Of a stretch of DNA of 64,000 nt, positions 31,938 to 42,574 are shown piece after piece. Below the pieces are notes generated by a model. The model did not search any database, was not told where the DNA came from, and saw only the letters and a program-made list of their open reading frames with translations. The position numbers and the translations under genes are program-made. Numbering within the stretch: position 1 is the stretch's first letter; every line of letters begins with the position of its first letter. The stretch is from Adiantum capillus-veneris (lineage: Eukaryota; Streptophyta; Polypodiopsida; Polypodiales; Pteridaceae), in assembly GCA_014529385.2 (NCBI GenBank), contig CM043966.1, forward strand, positions 91,186,587 to 91,250,586, in the 5' to 3' direction.

Positions 31938-33980
31938 GTGCATAATGTACAAATAGGCATGAAAAAGAGTGGGTTGCTAGAGCCTACTAAAAATGTTTTG
32001 GGTTTGTGTGAACAAGTTTCTTTTGTAGATACTATGGGTGAGCTTGATGCTATAATGGGGTCTAATTTGCATCTTGAAAATGAAGTTGTGGAAGTTTGCT
32101 CTATGGAAATGTATCAAGTAATAGAAGCCTTTAAAGAAATCCAAACAGTTGGCCCAGAAGTCCATGTTGAAACTAAATACAAGAGTGTAGCAAAGAAGGT
32201 GAAACTAGTAGCTTCACCCTTACCACCCAACAACAGGGAAAAGATTGAGCAGGCTTCTTCACAACCAAGTTTGAGGAATCCTAAAAAGATTGGGCATACC
32301 TTCACAAAGGAGTCTTTCCAAGACTTGCAAATTGGTCGCAAGGAGTTTCTAACACAGGAGGAGACAAAGTGCTTCAAAGAAATTCTTTCAAATCATGGTA
32401 AGGCTTTTGCATTTGAGCCACATGAGAGAGGATGTGTTGATCCTTCTATTGTAGTTCCTATGGTAATTTTCACAATACCTCATGTGCCTTGGAATCTGCG
32501 GCCTATTCCGGTTCCAAAGGCTCATTTGCCAAAGTTAGTAGAGCTACTGAATGAGAAAATCAAAATGGGAATCTTGGAGCCTTCTTGTGTTCCATACTCA
32601 AACAGGTGGTTCACAGTTCCGAAGAAGAATGGTTCTCTACGCTTCATCCAAGATATGCAACCAGTGAACAAGGTGACAATTAGAAATGTAGGTACAGGTC
32701 CAATTGTGGACGAGTTTGCAGAGGCATTTGCAAGGAGGGCAATCTACTCAATGGGGGATCTCTACTCAGGGTATGATCAATTTCAGCTTGCAATCGAAAG
32801 TAGAGACTTGATAACCATGAGTACACCTTTGGGTTTGGTAAGGATGTGTACCTTGCCACAGGGAGCAACCAACTCGGTTGCACATATGATGAATGGGATG
32901 AATAAGGTCTTACGTGACTTTATTCCTCAAATCACAATGCCTTTCATTGATGATTTGCCTATCAAAGGATGTGAAGAAAGTGACAAAGATGAAGCTTTGG
33001 ATCTCAAGGGATGTCGCAGGTTTGTGGTAAATCACATAAATGATTGTGATAAAATTTTGTCTAGGTTGGAAGAAGTGAATCTTACATTGTCAGGGAAAAA
33101 GTCTATGTTTGGTGTCAATGAAGTGCTTATTGTGGGGCACATGTGCGGGCCATATTGTAGGAAACCTTGTCCAACAACGGTAGATGCCATCCAAAGAATG
33201 AAAGAAACGTGCACTAGCATCACTGAGGTTAGAAGGTTTCTGGGAGCATGTGTCTTCTATGTTATTTGGATTCCACATTATGCACATGTAGTTGATCCTC
33301 TTTATCAGCTGCTTAGAAAGAATCAGAAGTTTAAATGGACAGAAGCACATGTAAAATCCATGAAAAAGCTAAAGGAGTTGCTCCAGTCAGCAACGACTTT
33401 GAGAAAGGTAGACTATGAGTGTCAAAGGCCAGTCATTGTGACAGTAGATACCAGTCCTACAGGGATTGGATGGGCAATAGGGAAAGATGACAAAGAAGGA
33501 CACAGGTATGTGGTAAGATTTGGAGCAAAGGTACTAAGTGCTTGCCAAAGAAACTATCCACAGATAAAGAGAGAGTTATGGGGTATGGTTACAGCCTTGA
33601 AAAGTGGGAAAGAGTACCTAATTGGTGCATGTGTGGTTGTAGAAACAAATTGTCTACCACTTCTTGGGATGATTACAAGCTGCTCAACACCAGACATTGC
33701 TATGTTGCGGTGGATTGCCTACATTAAGTCCTTAAATCCCGAGTTTAAGCACATTGCAGATAAAGACAATACAGTGGCAGATATGCTATCAAGGGCAAGG
33801 TATGAAGATGAGTCACAAATGATTGATGAGGGAGATGATGTACGTACAAAGTTCTATTCTATCTCTCATGTCAAAGGTAACAATGTCTGCATGACTAATC
33901 TACTTGAATCATTCTTGAAAGAGCTTTATGAAGGTGATTGGCTTCTTATTGGAAGCTACGTGAGTACTCTAACAAAATAG
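31938..33980 (+). pseudogene. Element E reverse transcriptase and RNase H
   Basis: One 680-codon frame. RT: GILEPSCVPYSNRWFTVPKK, RFIQDMQPVNKVTIRN, YSMGDLYSGYDQFQL (catalytic Asp), TLPQGATNSVAHMM and MPFIDDLPIKG (F-I-D-D active site). RNase H: VTVDTSPTGIGWAIG, KRELWGMVTALKSG, then VVETNCLPLLGM, where Asn replaces the Asp expected in ETDCLP, and ADKDNTVADMLSRARY. The catalytic Asp-to-Asn change would disable RNase H. The frame entering from the protease is lost between 31792 and 31937, so this is listed as a pseudogene although the ORF is long. Confidence 0.82.
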
Positions 33981-35308
33981 GATGATTGGTCTGAACAAGA
34001 ATTCAAGAGGATACGCAGGAAAGCATAGGGGTGCTTTTTGAGGGATGGTTACTTGTGGAAGCATCCTAAACAAAAGGGTGCTACACCACAACGGGTTATA
34101 TGCAAAAAAGAGACTCAAGTAAAGCTCATGCAAGAGTTTCATGAGAGTCTATGGGCTGACACAGGGGTGTGTGGGCAACCTTCTCCAAGTTGAAAGAAAA
34201 ATACTGGTGGAAGGGTATGTATAAAGATGTATCTCAGTTTGTAGAGTCATGTGTAACTTGTCAAATGTATTCAAATGTTCGACATCGTGATGGATTGCAC
34301 CCTACATATCCACTAGCCATGCACTATAAATGGGTTGTGGATCTAGTCACAATGCCTTTAGGACTCTGGTAGATGAGATACTTGGTTCTTGCACGAGAAG
34401 ACCTAACTGATCAGGTTGAAGGAAGAGCATTAAGAGCTAAAACCACAGAAGCTGTGTGCAGATTCCTTCTTGATGAGGTGATTTGCTGTTATGGTTGTGT
34501 GGGAAAGATCACTGCAGATAGAGGTGAGCTGGATGCCGAAGAAGCAAGGGAGTTCTTTTCTAGATTAGGAATCAAGCTTTCTCTTACCACAGCTTACAAC
34601 CCTGAAGGCAATGGAAAGAGTGAAAGAGGGCATCCTCCTATCATCAAAGCTTTGGCCAAGGCTTGTGAAGGAAGAGTTGGTGAGTGGCCAAAACTGTTAC
34701 CATATGCTTTATGGGCTGATCGTACAACACATAGCTCAGTAACTGGCTACATGCCTGCGGAGCTAATGTATGGTCAAAAGCCAGTGATGCCGATTGAAGA
34801 TACAATTCCCACATGGAATGTACTACCTTGGCAAGAGGGGCTTAGCAGGGAAGATCTCCTTGCACTGCGTATAAGGCAACTACAGAGAAGACCTGGAGAC
34901 ATTGAAGCTGCAAAAGAACGACTCAAAAATGCAAGGTTGAAAAACAAGGAATACTTTGATAAGCGACATCGACTCAGGAGCAAAGCAATTGACAAAGATG
35001 ACTGAGTTTTGGTGTATGATAGTAGCCTTGATAACCAGCACACAGTCATGCGTAAGTTTTCAAAAAGATGGTTTGGACCGTATGTTGTAGAGCATGTGCA
35101 TGAAAATGATACTTACAGCTTGTCTGAACTAGATGGTACAAAAGTAAAGATTCCCATTGCAGAAAAAAGGATCAAAATGTTTAAGAGAAGAGGAGACAAT
35201 GATCCAGAAGATGTTGATGAGGAAGAAGAGCAAACCATAGGTAAAGATCAAAGTGAAGATGAAGATTTGGAATCATCCAGTGAAGAAGAAAGCAAGGAAG
35301 ATGTATAA
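33981..35308 (+). pseudogene. Element E integrase and acidic tail
   Basis: After a stop and frameshifts (33980-34170), the finger region has KYWWKGMYKDVSQFVESCVT with the CVTC pair. The core shows WVVDLVTMPLGLW, a TAG at about 34371, YLVLAREDLTDQVEGRALR, KITADRGELD and NGKSERGH, giving the D, D and E residues. VTGYMPAELMYGQKPVMPIE follows. A TGA near 35003 (family Trp position) separates VLVYDSSLDNQHTVMRKFSK and WFGPYVVEHVHENDTYSL, ending in a Glu/Asp-rich tail. There is no chromodomain. Confidence 0.82.
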
Positions 35309-35360
35309 GAGGGCTAATCTTACAAAGAAATAATGTGGCACATACCGGAGGATGTGCAGG

Positions 35361-35375
35361 TTTAGAGGGGGTGGA
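35361..35375 (+). promoter_or_regulatory. Polypurine tract of element E
   Basis: AGAGGGGGTGGA lies directly before the TGTCG start of the 3' LTR; it primes plus-strand synthesis in this class. Confidence 0.75.
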
Positions 35376-36761
35376 TGTCGTGCTTTGACACGTATATAGT
35401 GGGAACGCATGCTACAAGATCTATCTTGTAACTTTTTAGATACATAATTATCTTTCCTATAATGTACATATGCATATTTAAGTATAATAATAAGCCTTCG
35501 ATCTCATCCTATTATTTTTCTCAAGGGTAACCTATCCTTACTTTACCATCAGAAAATACTATGGAAAAAACTCAATAGCTCTGCCTCTTTAACTTGGGGC
35601 AAAAAGCATTGATTCTTTATTTCTACTATCTCATTATCATCTCACACCCTAGCTAGATCCTATATCTAGGGTAAACTCCAATATATATATATTCTATGTT
35701 TTTTTATACTTTTCTTATATTTTTTTAAAAATAGCTACTAGGAGGGAATCAAATCCTAGTGGGACACTAGGTGGCATGATTTCAAAGATACACTTATTTT
35801 AATGCATTATTGCAAGCATGATTACAAAACTTTGTCAAGGAGCAATGTCATGCTTTCATATGGCATGAGGTGTCCTTTGGAATTAAATGAAAGTCTAGGC
35901 TAAGGGGACCACGGGAAGACTTTTGCTGCCAGAAATGGACCCTATTTTGATGATTTTTTTACACAAGGTTCCAATCCGAATTGGAAAATGATTTTAAAAT
36001 GAAAATCGTAGCTAATGAGCTGAAGTTTTTGCTCATATTTTTACTTTTTTATTTGGAGCCACGGTTGAGGAGATATGATCAAAATACTCGACCCCAGTCT
36101 GCCCACATCATGCAGGGACAACTCATTTCCAACTTTTCCAATTCCTATTCACACTGGCTCCTCTCTTCTTGTGTAAACCCTTGGGGGGTTCCCTTCACCT
36201 ATAAAAGGGGACGTCTTCTTCCTTGAAAAGAAAACTCAAGCATTCAAGCCATTGATGAGAGGAATTCTTGAGGGAGTGAGTAGTAATGCCTAATTGTACT
36301 TAGCCATTAACATAAGCCTAAGCCTACACTTTCTCCTAGAGGAAGACTAGCCATCTTTGCATGCTATCCTTGGAAGATCAACTCTAATCAAAGAAGGACG
36401 TGGACTTGGCGTATCAATCAAAGTTGAATTCTCTCCTCTTCTTCTCTCTCCATCAATAATGGTGCCGAAGGGTTTCTCAAGTAAGATGTGTTCTACATTG
36501 ATGTTTTCTTGATTTCTTGTTGTTTTCATTTTCATCTCTAATCCAAAAAATATATATATGTATCTAATCTCATCTCCTTAACCAAACCTTTCTCTCTCAC
36601 TCTTAGTCATTCATCCTCTCTACAAATTTTAGGTTCTCCTTGCTATAGGTACATCTCTCCCCGCAGTATCCTTATTGCCTACGGGCAAGAATAGGGCTTG
36701 GGAGGGAAACTTCTCATCTCTTCACTTCTCTCATATCTACATTTCTCACATACTATCCTAG

Positions 36762-36980
36762 ATGAATAACCCACATGATGATCATTTCTATCGCTTTCAC
36801 TCTGTACGATCTATTAGAATTAACGTATGGATTAGCCGTAAAATACACTTTCAACAACCTATAGTGTTTCTCTTCGGCCCTAAAAGGCTCAATGAAATAC
36901 TTCTATCACCGGATCCCATCATACTACCTCTCATAGACTATAATTTTTCTTTTGATGTAAGCGTAGTTATCTTGCTATGA
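36762..36980 (+). CDS. LTR mini-ORF 1 of element E, 3' copy
   Basis: The same 72-codon frame as at 28735, still open. It differs at about five residues (for example HDDH for HNDH, LFGPKRL for LFVLERL), so recent constraint is not shown. Confidence 0.35.
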   Translation: MNNPHDDHFYRFHSVRSIRINVWISRKIHFQQPIVFLFGPKRLNEILLSPDPIILPLIDYNFSFDVSVVILL

Positions 36981-37189
36981 ACCAAGAGGATTTGTACACA
37001 CAATTAATCCCAATCACTAGACAAATTATATATATTATGGTAAGCACAAAACTACAATTCCAAAGAACAATTCGTAGCCTATTTGGTCAGCCAAGATTGA
37101 ATGCCATTAACTCATCTATTAACCCTTTCATATTACCCATGATACGATATGACCATAGCCTTGATGTTTTCATCTTCGTATTGTTTTGA
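36977..37189 (+). CDS. LTR mini-ORF 2 of element E, 3' copy
   Basis: The same 70-codon frame as at 28950, ATGA overlap kept, with about three residue differences (IIYIMVSTKL against NIYIMVSKKL, TIRSLF against TICSLF). Confidence 0.35.
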   Translation: MNQEDLYTQLIPITRQIIYIMVSTKLQFQRTIRSLFGQPRLNAINSSINPFILPMIRYDHSLDVFIFVLF

Positions 37190-37390
37190 CATTCTCTTTT
37201 GTGTTCTTTCTTTGTGTGTGTGAGTGCAAGAGAGAAAGAGTGAGTCTTCTTTGATTGCACTTCTTTCCAAACCCTAGTCTTCATGGCATCTATGGTTTAA
37301 CTCCTTCATATAGTTTTTGTTGAGTTCTCTCACAAACTCTCACAGCCATAAGCCCGGTGCTTTCCTGGGAAGACCGCAAATTTCTCGACA

Positions 37391-37928
37391 ACGTTAAAAC
37401 AACGCATTTCTGAATAGATGATTTTCTCCCTATTCTAGAATTTGCTTAAGTACAATTTTTCGACTTTGAACACCTCTTGTGGTGGGGAGTTGGAAATCTG
37501 GATCTCAACTTCAGAGATAGTTGCGCCAAGGTTTCCTTGAATTATTCCAGTACCTTCAAAAGATCTGAACATGGTTATGCCTTTCGGCAACTCTTCGTTA
37601 TGGTTTCGCCTTTACAGTACTCAAGTGAGTTATAAATGGAGTTACCAATTAGACCCAAGTGACTCTTAGTTGTGGCTACTCCTTTATAGTACTCAAGTGA
37701 GTTATAACTAGAGTTACCATTTCGACCCAAGTGGTTGCAAATGGACAACAATGTTGAAAATCAAGATGTTACTCTTGGTTTCATTGAACTTCCTCACTAC
37801 ACCAATTATTGATCATACAAACAACTGGCTCACTTATGGGACGTCAATAAAGAAAACATCGGTATTCTTAAGAAGATAGTACTACTTGTGTTTTCGAGGA
37901 CGAAAACTCTTCCTTAAGGGGGAAGTAA
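37391..37928 (+). other. Interior of element C right of E: decayed chromodomain region and 3' end
   Basis: No open frame remains. Near 37835-37870 short traces correspond to the STWENVSALKN chromodomain end of A. A 72-bp tandem duplication lies at 37609-37680 and 37681-37735 (CCTTTACAGTACTCAAGTGA and CCTTTATAGTACTCAAGTGA). A stem-loop GTTTTCG-AGGA-CGAAAAC is at 37890-37907 and the polypurine tract AAGGGGGAAG at 37916-37925. Confidence 0.55.
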
Positions 37929-38091
37929 TGTCAGGACAAGGGTCCTGTACCCTAAGAACTAGGTTAGTCACGGACTACGGCCAAGGGCCGGGCTAGGCAA
38001 TGTGGACAAGGGATCCGTCTAGGGCAAGGGGCTAGGAGCCTGCCTATATAAAGGGAGGTTGGGAGGAGGATCTAGTTTCCTAGTTCTTACA
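37929..38091 (+). repeat. 3' LTR of element C
   Basis: 163 bp; relative to the 5' copy it gains 7-8 bp near GGGGCTAGGAG and lacks about 8 bp near the GATCTAG block. Confidence 0.92.
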
Positions 38092-38645
38092 ATTATTCTA
38101 TCTATGAGAGAGAGCTCTATGCCATAATTCATGCTTTACGAAAGTGGCGACACTATTTATATGGTGCTGAGTTTGAAGTAGTTTTTGACCATGAGAGTAT
38201 CAAATGGTTTACTACTCAAACAGACTTGAAGGGCCGTAAAGCTAGATGGGCAAAAATCCTTCAAGATTATGATTGTAAGCTACGATATCGCAAGGGGCGA
38301 TATAATGTAGTAGCGGATGCACTAAGTCGGATGCCTCATATTAATTCACTTGCTTTCACGGACCTAAAGAGTGGATTTTTGGAGTCATTACGTGGCAAGT
38401 GTGCACAAGATCACTCATATGCTAAAGTGTGGAGTGCAGTTTTAAAAAGGGATCCCTCACACTCACATGTCTTTAAACAGCTAGATCAACATGTCTCTGC
38501 ACGCGCAGATAGAAACTCCAACACACAGAGCTCCACCCCTACTCAGGAAGAGCTTAAGCGATGGAAGAATTTTTCCATTGATGATGGCTACTTACTCCAC
38601 AAAGGTAGAGTATGTGTGCCAAAGGACTCAGACACTAGGCGCCAA
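38092..38645 (+). pseudogene. Element A RNase H continuation and connection domain
   Basis: Continues from 19286: YSIYERELYAIIHALRKWRH (RNase H Glu), EFEVVFDHESIKWF (Asp), RWAKILQDYDCKLRYRKG and NVVADALSRMP. The linker DLKSGFLESLRGK follows, then RWKNFSIDDGYLLHKGRVCV, the entry to the integrase finger. A frameshift near 38640 moves to the integrase frame. Confidence 0.85.
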
Positions 38646-39352
38646 ATCTTATTCGAGTCACGATAGTCCAAGTGCTGGTCATCCAGGTATCCGTAAGACA
38701 TATGCCTTAGTTCGACGGCAATTTTATTGGCCGGGCTTACATCATGATGTTCAAGAGTATGTACTAAACTGCCAACAGTGCCAAGTTAATAAGGCAGAGC
38801 GCCTCAAGGTAGGTGGCCTTTTACATCCTTTAGAGATTCCACAAGGTAAGTGGAAGAGTATCTCTATGGATTTTGTAGTAGGACTACCTACTACAAATCG
38901 TGTCCATGATGCCATTTGGGTAATTGTAGACCGTCTCACAAAGATGGGTCGATTCATTCCCACTAAGACTACGGTTAAGACACCGGAATTAGCACGGCTA
39001 TTTGTAGAGCATATATATAGACTCTATGGTCTTCCAGCTAGTATCATTAGTGACAGAGATCGAAAGCTCGATAATCACTTCCGGAGAGCTGTGTTCCAAA
39101 AGTTGGAAACTAAACTTAATCTAAGTACGACTGATCATCCAGAAACGGATGGTCAAACAGAAAGAGTTAATCAAGTGCTAAAGGATATGCTACGAGCATA
39201 CGTTAGCAAGAAGCAAACCAATTGGGAAGACTACTTACCTATATTGAAATTTGCTTATAATAGTTCAAAGCATGTGACTACAGGGTTTAGTCCATTTCTG
39301 CTTTTGTATGGATTTCAACCTAGATCACCCGTTACGGTGGGGTTGGTTGGCT
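38646..39352 (+). pseudogene. Element A integrase
   Basis: The zinc finger is GHPGIRKTYALVRRQFYWPG to NCQQCQ (His-His-Cys-Cys). Core: WKSISMDFVVGLPTT (Asp), LPASIISDRDRKLDNHF (Asp) and ETDGQTERVNQVLKDML (Glu). The tail has NWEDYLPILKFAYNSSKH and SPFLLLYGFQPRSP. The core is intact over its whole length; the frame is then lost by a shift near 39345 (GLVG then stop), and the C-terminal part continues in another frame. Confidence 0.88.
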
Positions 39353-39943
39353 AATGAGAAGATGCAACGAGCGAAGGATTTTCTCCAAGACCATTTTGAC
39401 ATGCTTCGAGTTGCTCGACAGAATGTTAAGCAAGCTCAAGATCGATATAAGAAGTACGCAGATGAGCATCAACGTCTTGCTACTTTCGAAGAAGGAGACA
39501 AGGTTTTCCTCAAAGTTCCGGAGCATTCAGAAAGTCTGAAGATGGGAAAAGTTGCTAAACTTTCACCACGCTATTGTGGACCGTTTACCATTCTCAAACG
39601 TATAGGTCAAGTGGCCTATAAGTTAGCTCTTCCAGAGCACTCACGAGTTCATCTTGTTTTCCATGTTAGCCGTTTACGAAAACAGCTAGGACAAAATGAT
39701 AATGTCATTGACACAGGTGTGCTGGTTGACCTTATCGAACCGCCAAGCATTCCTCATGAGCCCGAAAAGATTTTGGATTCTCATGAGCTTCGCACCAGAC
39801 ATCATGTCAGACGACAGGTGTTGGTAAAATGGCTAGATAGACCTGAAGAAGGTTCTACATGGGAGAATGTCTCCGCACTTAAGAATGTTTTCCTACGTTT
39901 GTTTTCGAGGACGAAAACGATTCTCCAAAAGGGGGGGGGGTAA
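39345..39943 (+). pseudogene. Element A integrase C-terminus and chromodomain
   Basis: Reads QRAKDFLQDHFDMLRVARQN, YADEHQRLATFEEGDKVFLK, SPRYCGPFTILKRIGQVAYK and VHLVFHVSRLRKQLG (GPY/F module). The chromodomain is EPEKILDSHELRTRHHVRRQ followed by VLVKWLDRPEEGSTWENVSA. Chromodomains of this class guide integration to marked chromatin. The frame ends by running through the poly-G polypurine tract. Confidence 0.85.
39901..39940 (+). promoter_or_regulatory. Stem-loop and polypurine tract of element A
   Basis: GTTTTCG-AGGA-CGAAAAC (39901-39918) is a perfect 7-bp inverted repeat, followed by the polypurine tract AAAAGGGGGGGGGG (39927-39940) three bases before the LTR. Element C has the same stem-loop at the same distance. 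Confidence 0.65.
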
Positions 39944-40066
39944 TGTAAGGACATGGGTTCTATGGGCAAGGCCACTGGCACGGCTGGACAATGTGTACGC
40001 TAGGGGGAGGCTATAAGATAGCACGGTTGGGTGGAAACTAATACACGCATTACCACCGCCCTTTCA
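39944..40066 (+). repeat. 3' LTR of element A
   Basis: 123 bp, same length as the 5' copy with about 14 differences; followed by the duplication AAAAC. Confidence 0.92.
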
Positions 40067-40071
40067 AAAAC

Positions 40072-41036
40072 TAACAGCTGTGAGTGTATGATAAATTAGA
40101 AACCAAAACATTTATAGAGACAGCCATGCCCGCACCAACCATGGCATCACACATCACCACCATAACAGGACATGATACATCAGTAACATAAAACTTGAGG
40201 TTCTCACACACCGGACTGCCACCCCAACTGGAGAACCCCCTCAAGCCGAACAACACAATACCGTTCATACAAATAGAAAGGCTAACAAGGGAGCCACCCT
40301 CGAGTACAAACACCCACCAACAAGGTACTGCATGGTTTCCACAAAAGGCCATCACTCTGCCATAGAGAAGACCCTCCCCAAGCAGGATTTGAGGGGCCAA
40401 AACCAGAGAGCAAAGGAACACCATACTGGAGAGTAAATCGTCACGGGCCGCCAAGGGGCCTCCACCAAAAAACTAAGCACCACCCAGCCACCAGATGCAT
40501 GGCCTTCACAGGACTAGAACTCCGTAAGATGCAAAGGGGAGCCAAGCCCCTTTCTCAAAATCTCCTAATGAAATCCAATCCCTGCTATGAACAACCGCAC
40601 ACAATCACACAAGATCCAGGCCGTTATGGCGGGCCATGCACCAGTTGAGCCTGCAACCAACATAGTAACCATCGATCCACCATAGGAACAAACCATGCGA
40701 ACAATGAAAAACAACAAGAGGACCTGTGCCCTACATGCCACGACGACCATCCTCGAGCTAGAATGCCTCTGCGACATTGACCCCGAACCTTTCCATCTCC
40801 ACCAACAAGGCGGGGGATTGAAAAAAAAAACTACAAGTAGCATGATTAATTGACAGTAGTGAAACACAACTTCTTGTTTATGGCTTTGTCAAAATCTTCT
40901 TGACCTAGGAGTGGCCCAATATGTTGTGTTTCTTTATAAAATAGACTTTTATCTAGTAACTTTCTTTCAAATTCTCTCATGGACTTAAAAGCAGTCTTGC
41001 TGAGCAAATAATTTCGATCAAGGAAAACATTGCCTC

Positions 41037-41067
<31 letters not shown>

Positions 41068-41122
41068 AAAAAAAAAACACACACACATATATATATATCT
41101 ATATATATATATATATATATAG

Positions 41123-41169
<47 letters not shown>

Positions 41170-42449
41170 CTAGCAATTAAGAAGTATAGGTACAAATATG
41201 GTCCTCCAGCAAGACGTCCCATGCAACCATAATGATGGTGCATGGTGCATGCCATGAAATGGAATATAAGTACTCCTCACACGGAAGCATCTCGGTTCTC
41301 ATCTATACTATTATAAAAAGGGAAGAGATTTCGGTCCCCTCTGACACGTGAAAGAAGCTCCTTTCTTTGGCATGTGTTCTTTGCAGCTTTGGCTACACAG
41401 TGACATAGTAAAGAGAGAGAGAGAAGCGACAGAAGGCTAGTGTTACCCTAACCATTTCAAGTAAAGACACAAAAAGTATCTTGCTCTCCATCATATCATC
41501 ATAACTTGAGTCTATTCCAGATGATCCAATTTTTAACCCCCAATCAATCCAAACAAAGACTTGGATTGACAATGTTAAGTACTTTCACAATTAGAGCATA
41601 CATTTCACTTTTTTGTATAATAAATGCACACCACTTGTTTCATTGAAAAACCCAAAAATCGTTCCTTTTTTTAATTTGAGCACCATACATAAAATCCTTT
41701 GAGATCTTCTTCTAACATAATAACTTGTTCGTGGTCCATATAAGTGTTTAGATTTTTGGGCATTTAGATTACAAGGCCTAACCGTCGTGTGTTTGAAGGA
41801 GGTTTTGAAGTGGCAAGCTTCGCAAAAATTACTCAAGAAAGCAACACTTGGAAGATTGGTCTAACACTCCTTGTACCTTGTTGTCAGCAGATGAAATGCC
41901 TAGGACGGGAAAAAAACTTGGCCATTGGTAAATAAAAGATCTCATCAGAGCTGGGTTGCGCCCGTGCCAGTGGGGGCAGTGGGGGGAGGGGGATGCACAG
42001 GGTTGCACCCTATCTCCTTTCAGCGTAGAGAAGATGAGCGCAGAAAACACGAGCGCACATGCGTTGCTCTGATTGGCTCCTGTAACCCTGCGATGAAGGA
42101 GGAAGGAGCTCTCCCGTAACCTTCGCTTATGCCCCCCCTTTTTCAAAGTGATAGCAAGGTTATTGGCAACGTTCGGGTTTTGTGCAAACATTTTCGAAAT
42201 TTTTAAAAATGGTAAACGCCGTCCTCCTACTCCTCCCACTCCCCTTGGGCGCGACCCAACTCTAAGGATAAGTTTATGGACCTTGTGTATCAAGGAGGAT
42301 GGGACGGGTTGGTGGGGGTTGCTGTTCTGATAGCCGATGTAACTATAGTCCCTGGCTGATGTCATGGGTGAACAAGAGCATGACAAGACCTTGTAATTTT
42401 CTGGGCTGTTCAATATAATTCACTCACAATTGTGAGTTTTGCTATTAAA
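40072..42449. other. No recognisable gene; compound homopolymer/microsatellite at 41036-41168
   Basis: Minus-strand open frames at 40071-40454, 40565-40867 and 41829-42413 match nothing I recognise. At 41036-41168 there is a run of 22 C, then 20 A, then (AC)n, (TA)n and (GA)n in direct succession. Near 42400-42449 the sequence TTCAATATAATTCACTCAC leads to an A10 run, which looks like the 3' end of a LINE. Confidence 0.5.
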
Positions 42450-42574
42450 AAAAAAAGCCTAACCCTTCTTCTTGCTCCTCACCGTTTTAGTAGAAAGCTT
42501 GGAAGTGTAATCAAGCTTGGAAGTACTATGGTGAAAGAATATTCTATTTACCCAAGACCAAATCAATTTATGCC

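Larger units (their letters stand above)
27323..37390 (+). mobile_element. Element E: large Ty3/gypsy element nested in C
   Basis: LTRs 27323-29363 (2,041 bp) and 35376-37390 (2,015 bp) have borders TGTCG...CGACA. Direct repeat ACGT flanks it (27319-27322; 37391-37394), a 4-bp duplication; it could be 5 bp if a shared T is counted. Order: primer site, gag, protease, RT, RNase H, integrase, acidic tail, polypurine tract. LTRs differ by only a per cent or two by eye, so E is among the youngest insertions. Gag is intact; pol has frameshifts and stops. No chromodomain was seen. Confidence 0.92.
35376..37390 (+). repeat. 3' LTR of element E
   Basis: 2,015 bp, a near-identical copy of 27323-29363 with small indels (for example shorter TA tracts at 35680 and 36549). 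Confidence 0.92.
19287..38091 (+). mobile_element. Element C: decayed chromovirus nested in pol of A
   Basis: LTRs 19287-19450 (164 bp) and 37929-38091 (163 bp) are flanked by the duplication ATTAT (19282-19286; 38092-38096). Excising C restores the RNase H frame of A (QQNY-YSIYERELYAI). LTR borders are TGTCAGGAC...GTTCTTACA. The two LTRs differ by about four substitutions and two 7-8-bp indels by eye, so C is younger than A. Its interior, without D and E, is about 5 kb: a shortened gag at 20452-21042, then long stretches with only faint pol traces. It also hosts D and E. Confidence 0.92.
8277..40066 (+). mobile_element. Element A: Ty3/gypsy chromovirus split by nested elements
   Basis: Two 123-bp LTRs (8277-8399 and 39944-40066) are flanked by the identical 5-bp duplication AAAAC (8272-8276; 40067-40071). 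Internal order after removing insertions B (10159-17095 plus one duplication copy) and C (19287-38091 plus one copy) is: primer site, leader, gag, protease, RT, RNase H, integrase, chromodomain, polypurine tract, LTR. The element proper is therefore about 6 kb. The LTRs differ at roughly 14 of 123 positions by eye, so A is the oldest insertion of the nest. Coding frames carry several stops and frameshifts; it is dead. Confidence 0.92.

Noticed and set aside
40071-40867. Two minus-strand open frames (127 and 100 codons)
   Set aside because: No recognisable motif, biased hydrophobic composition and no splice or promoter support.
41829-42413. A 194-codon minus-strand open frame
   Set aside because: It lies antisense to a probable LINE 3' end and shows no family signature.
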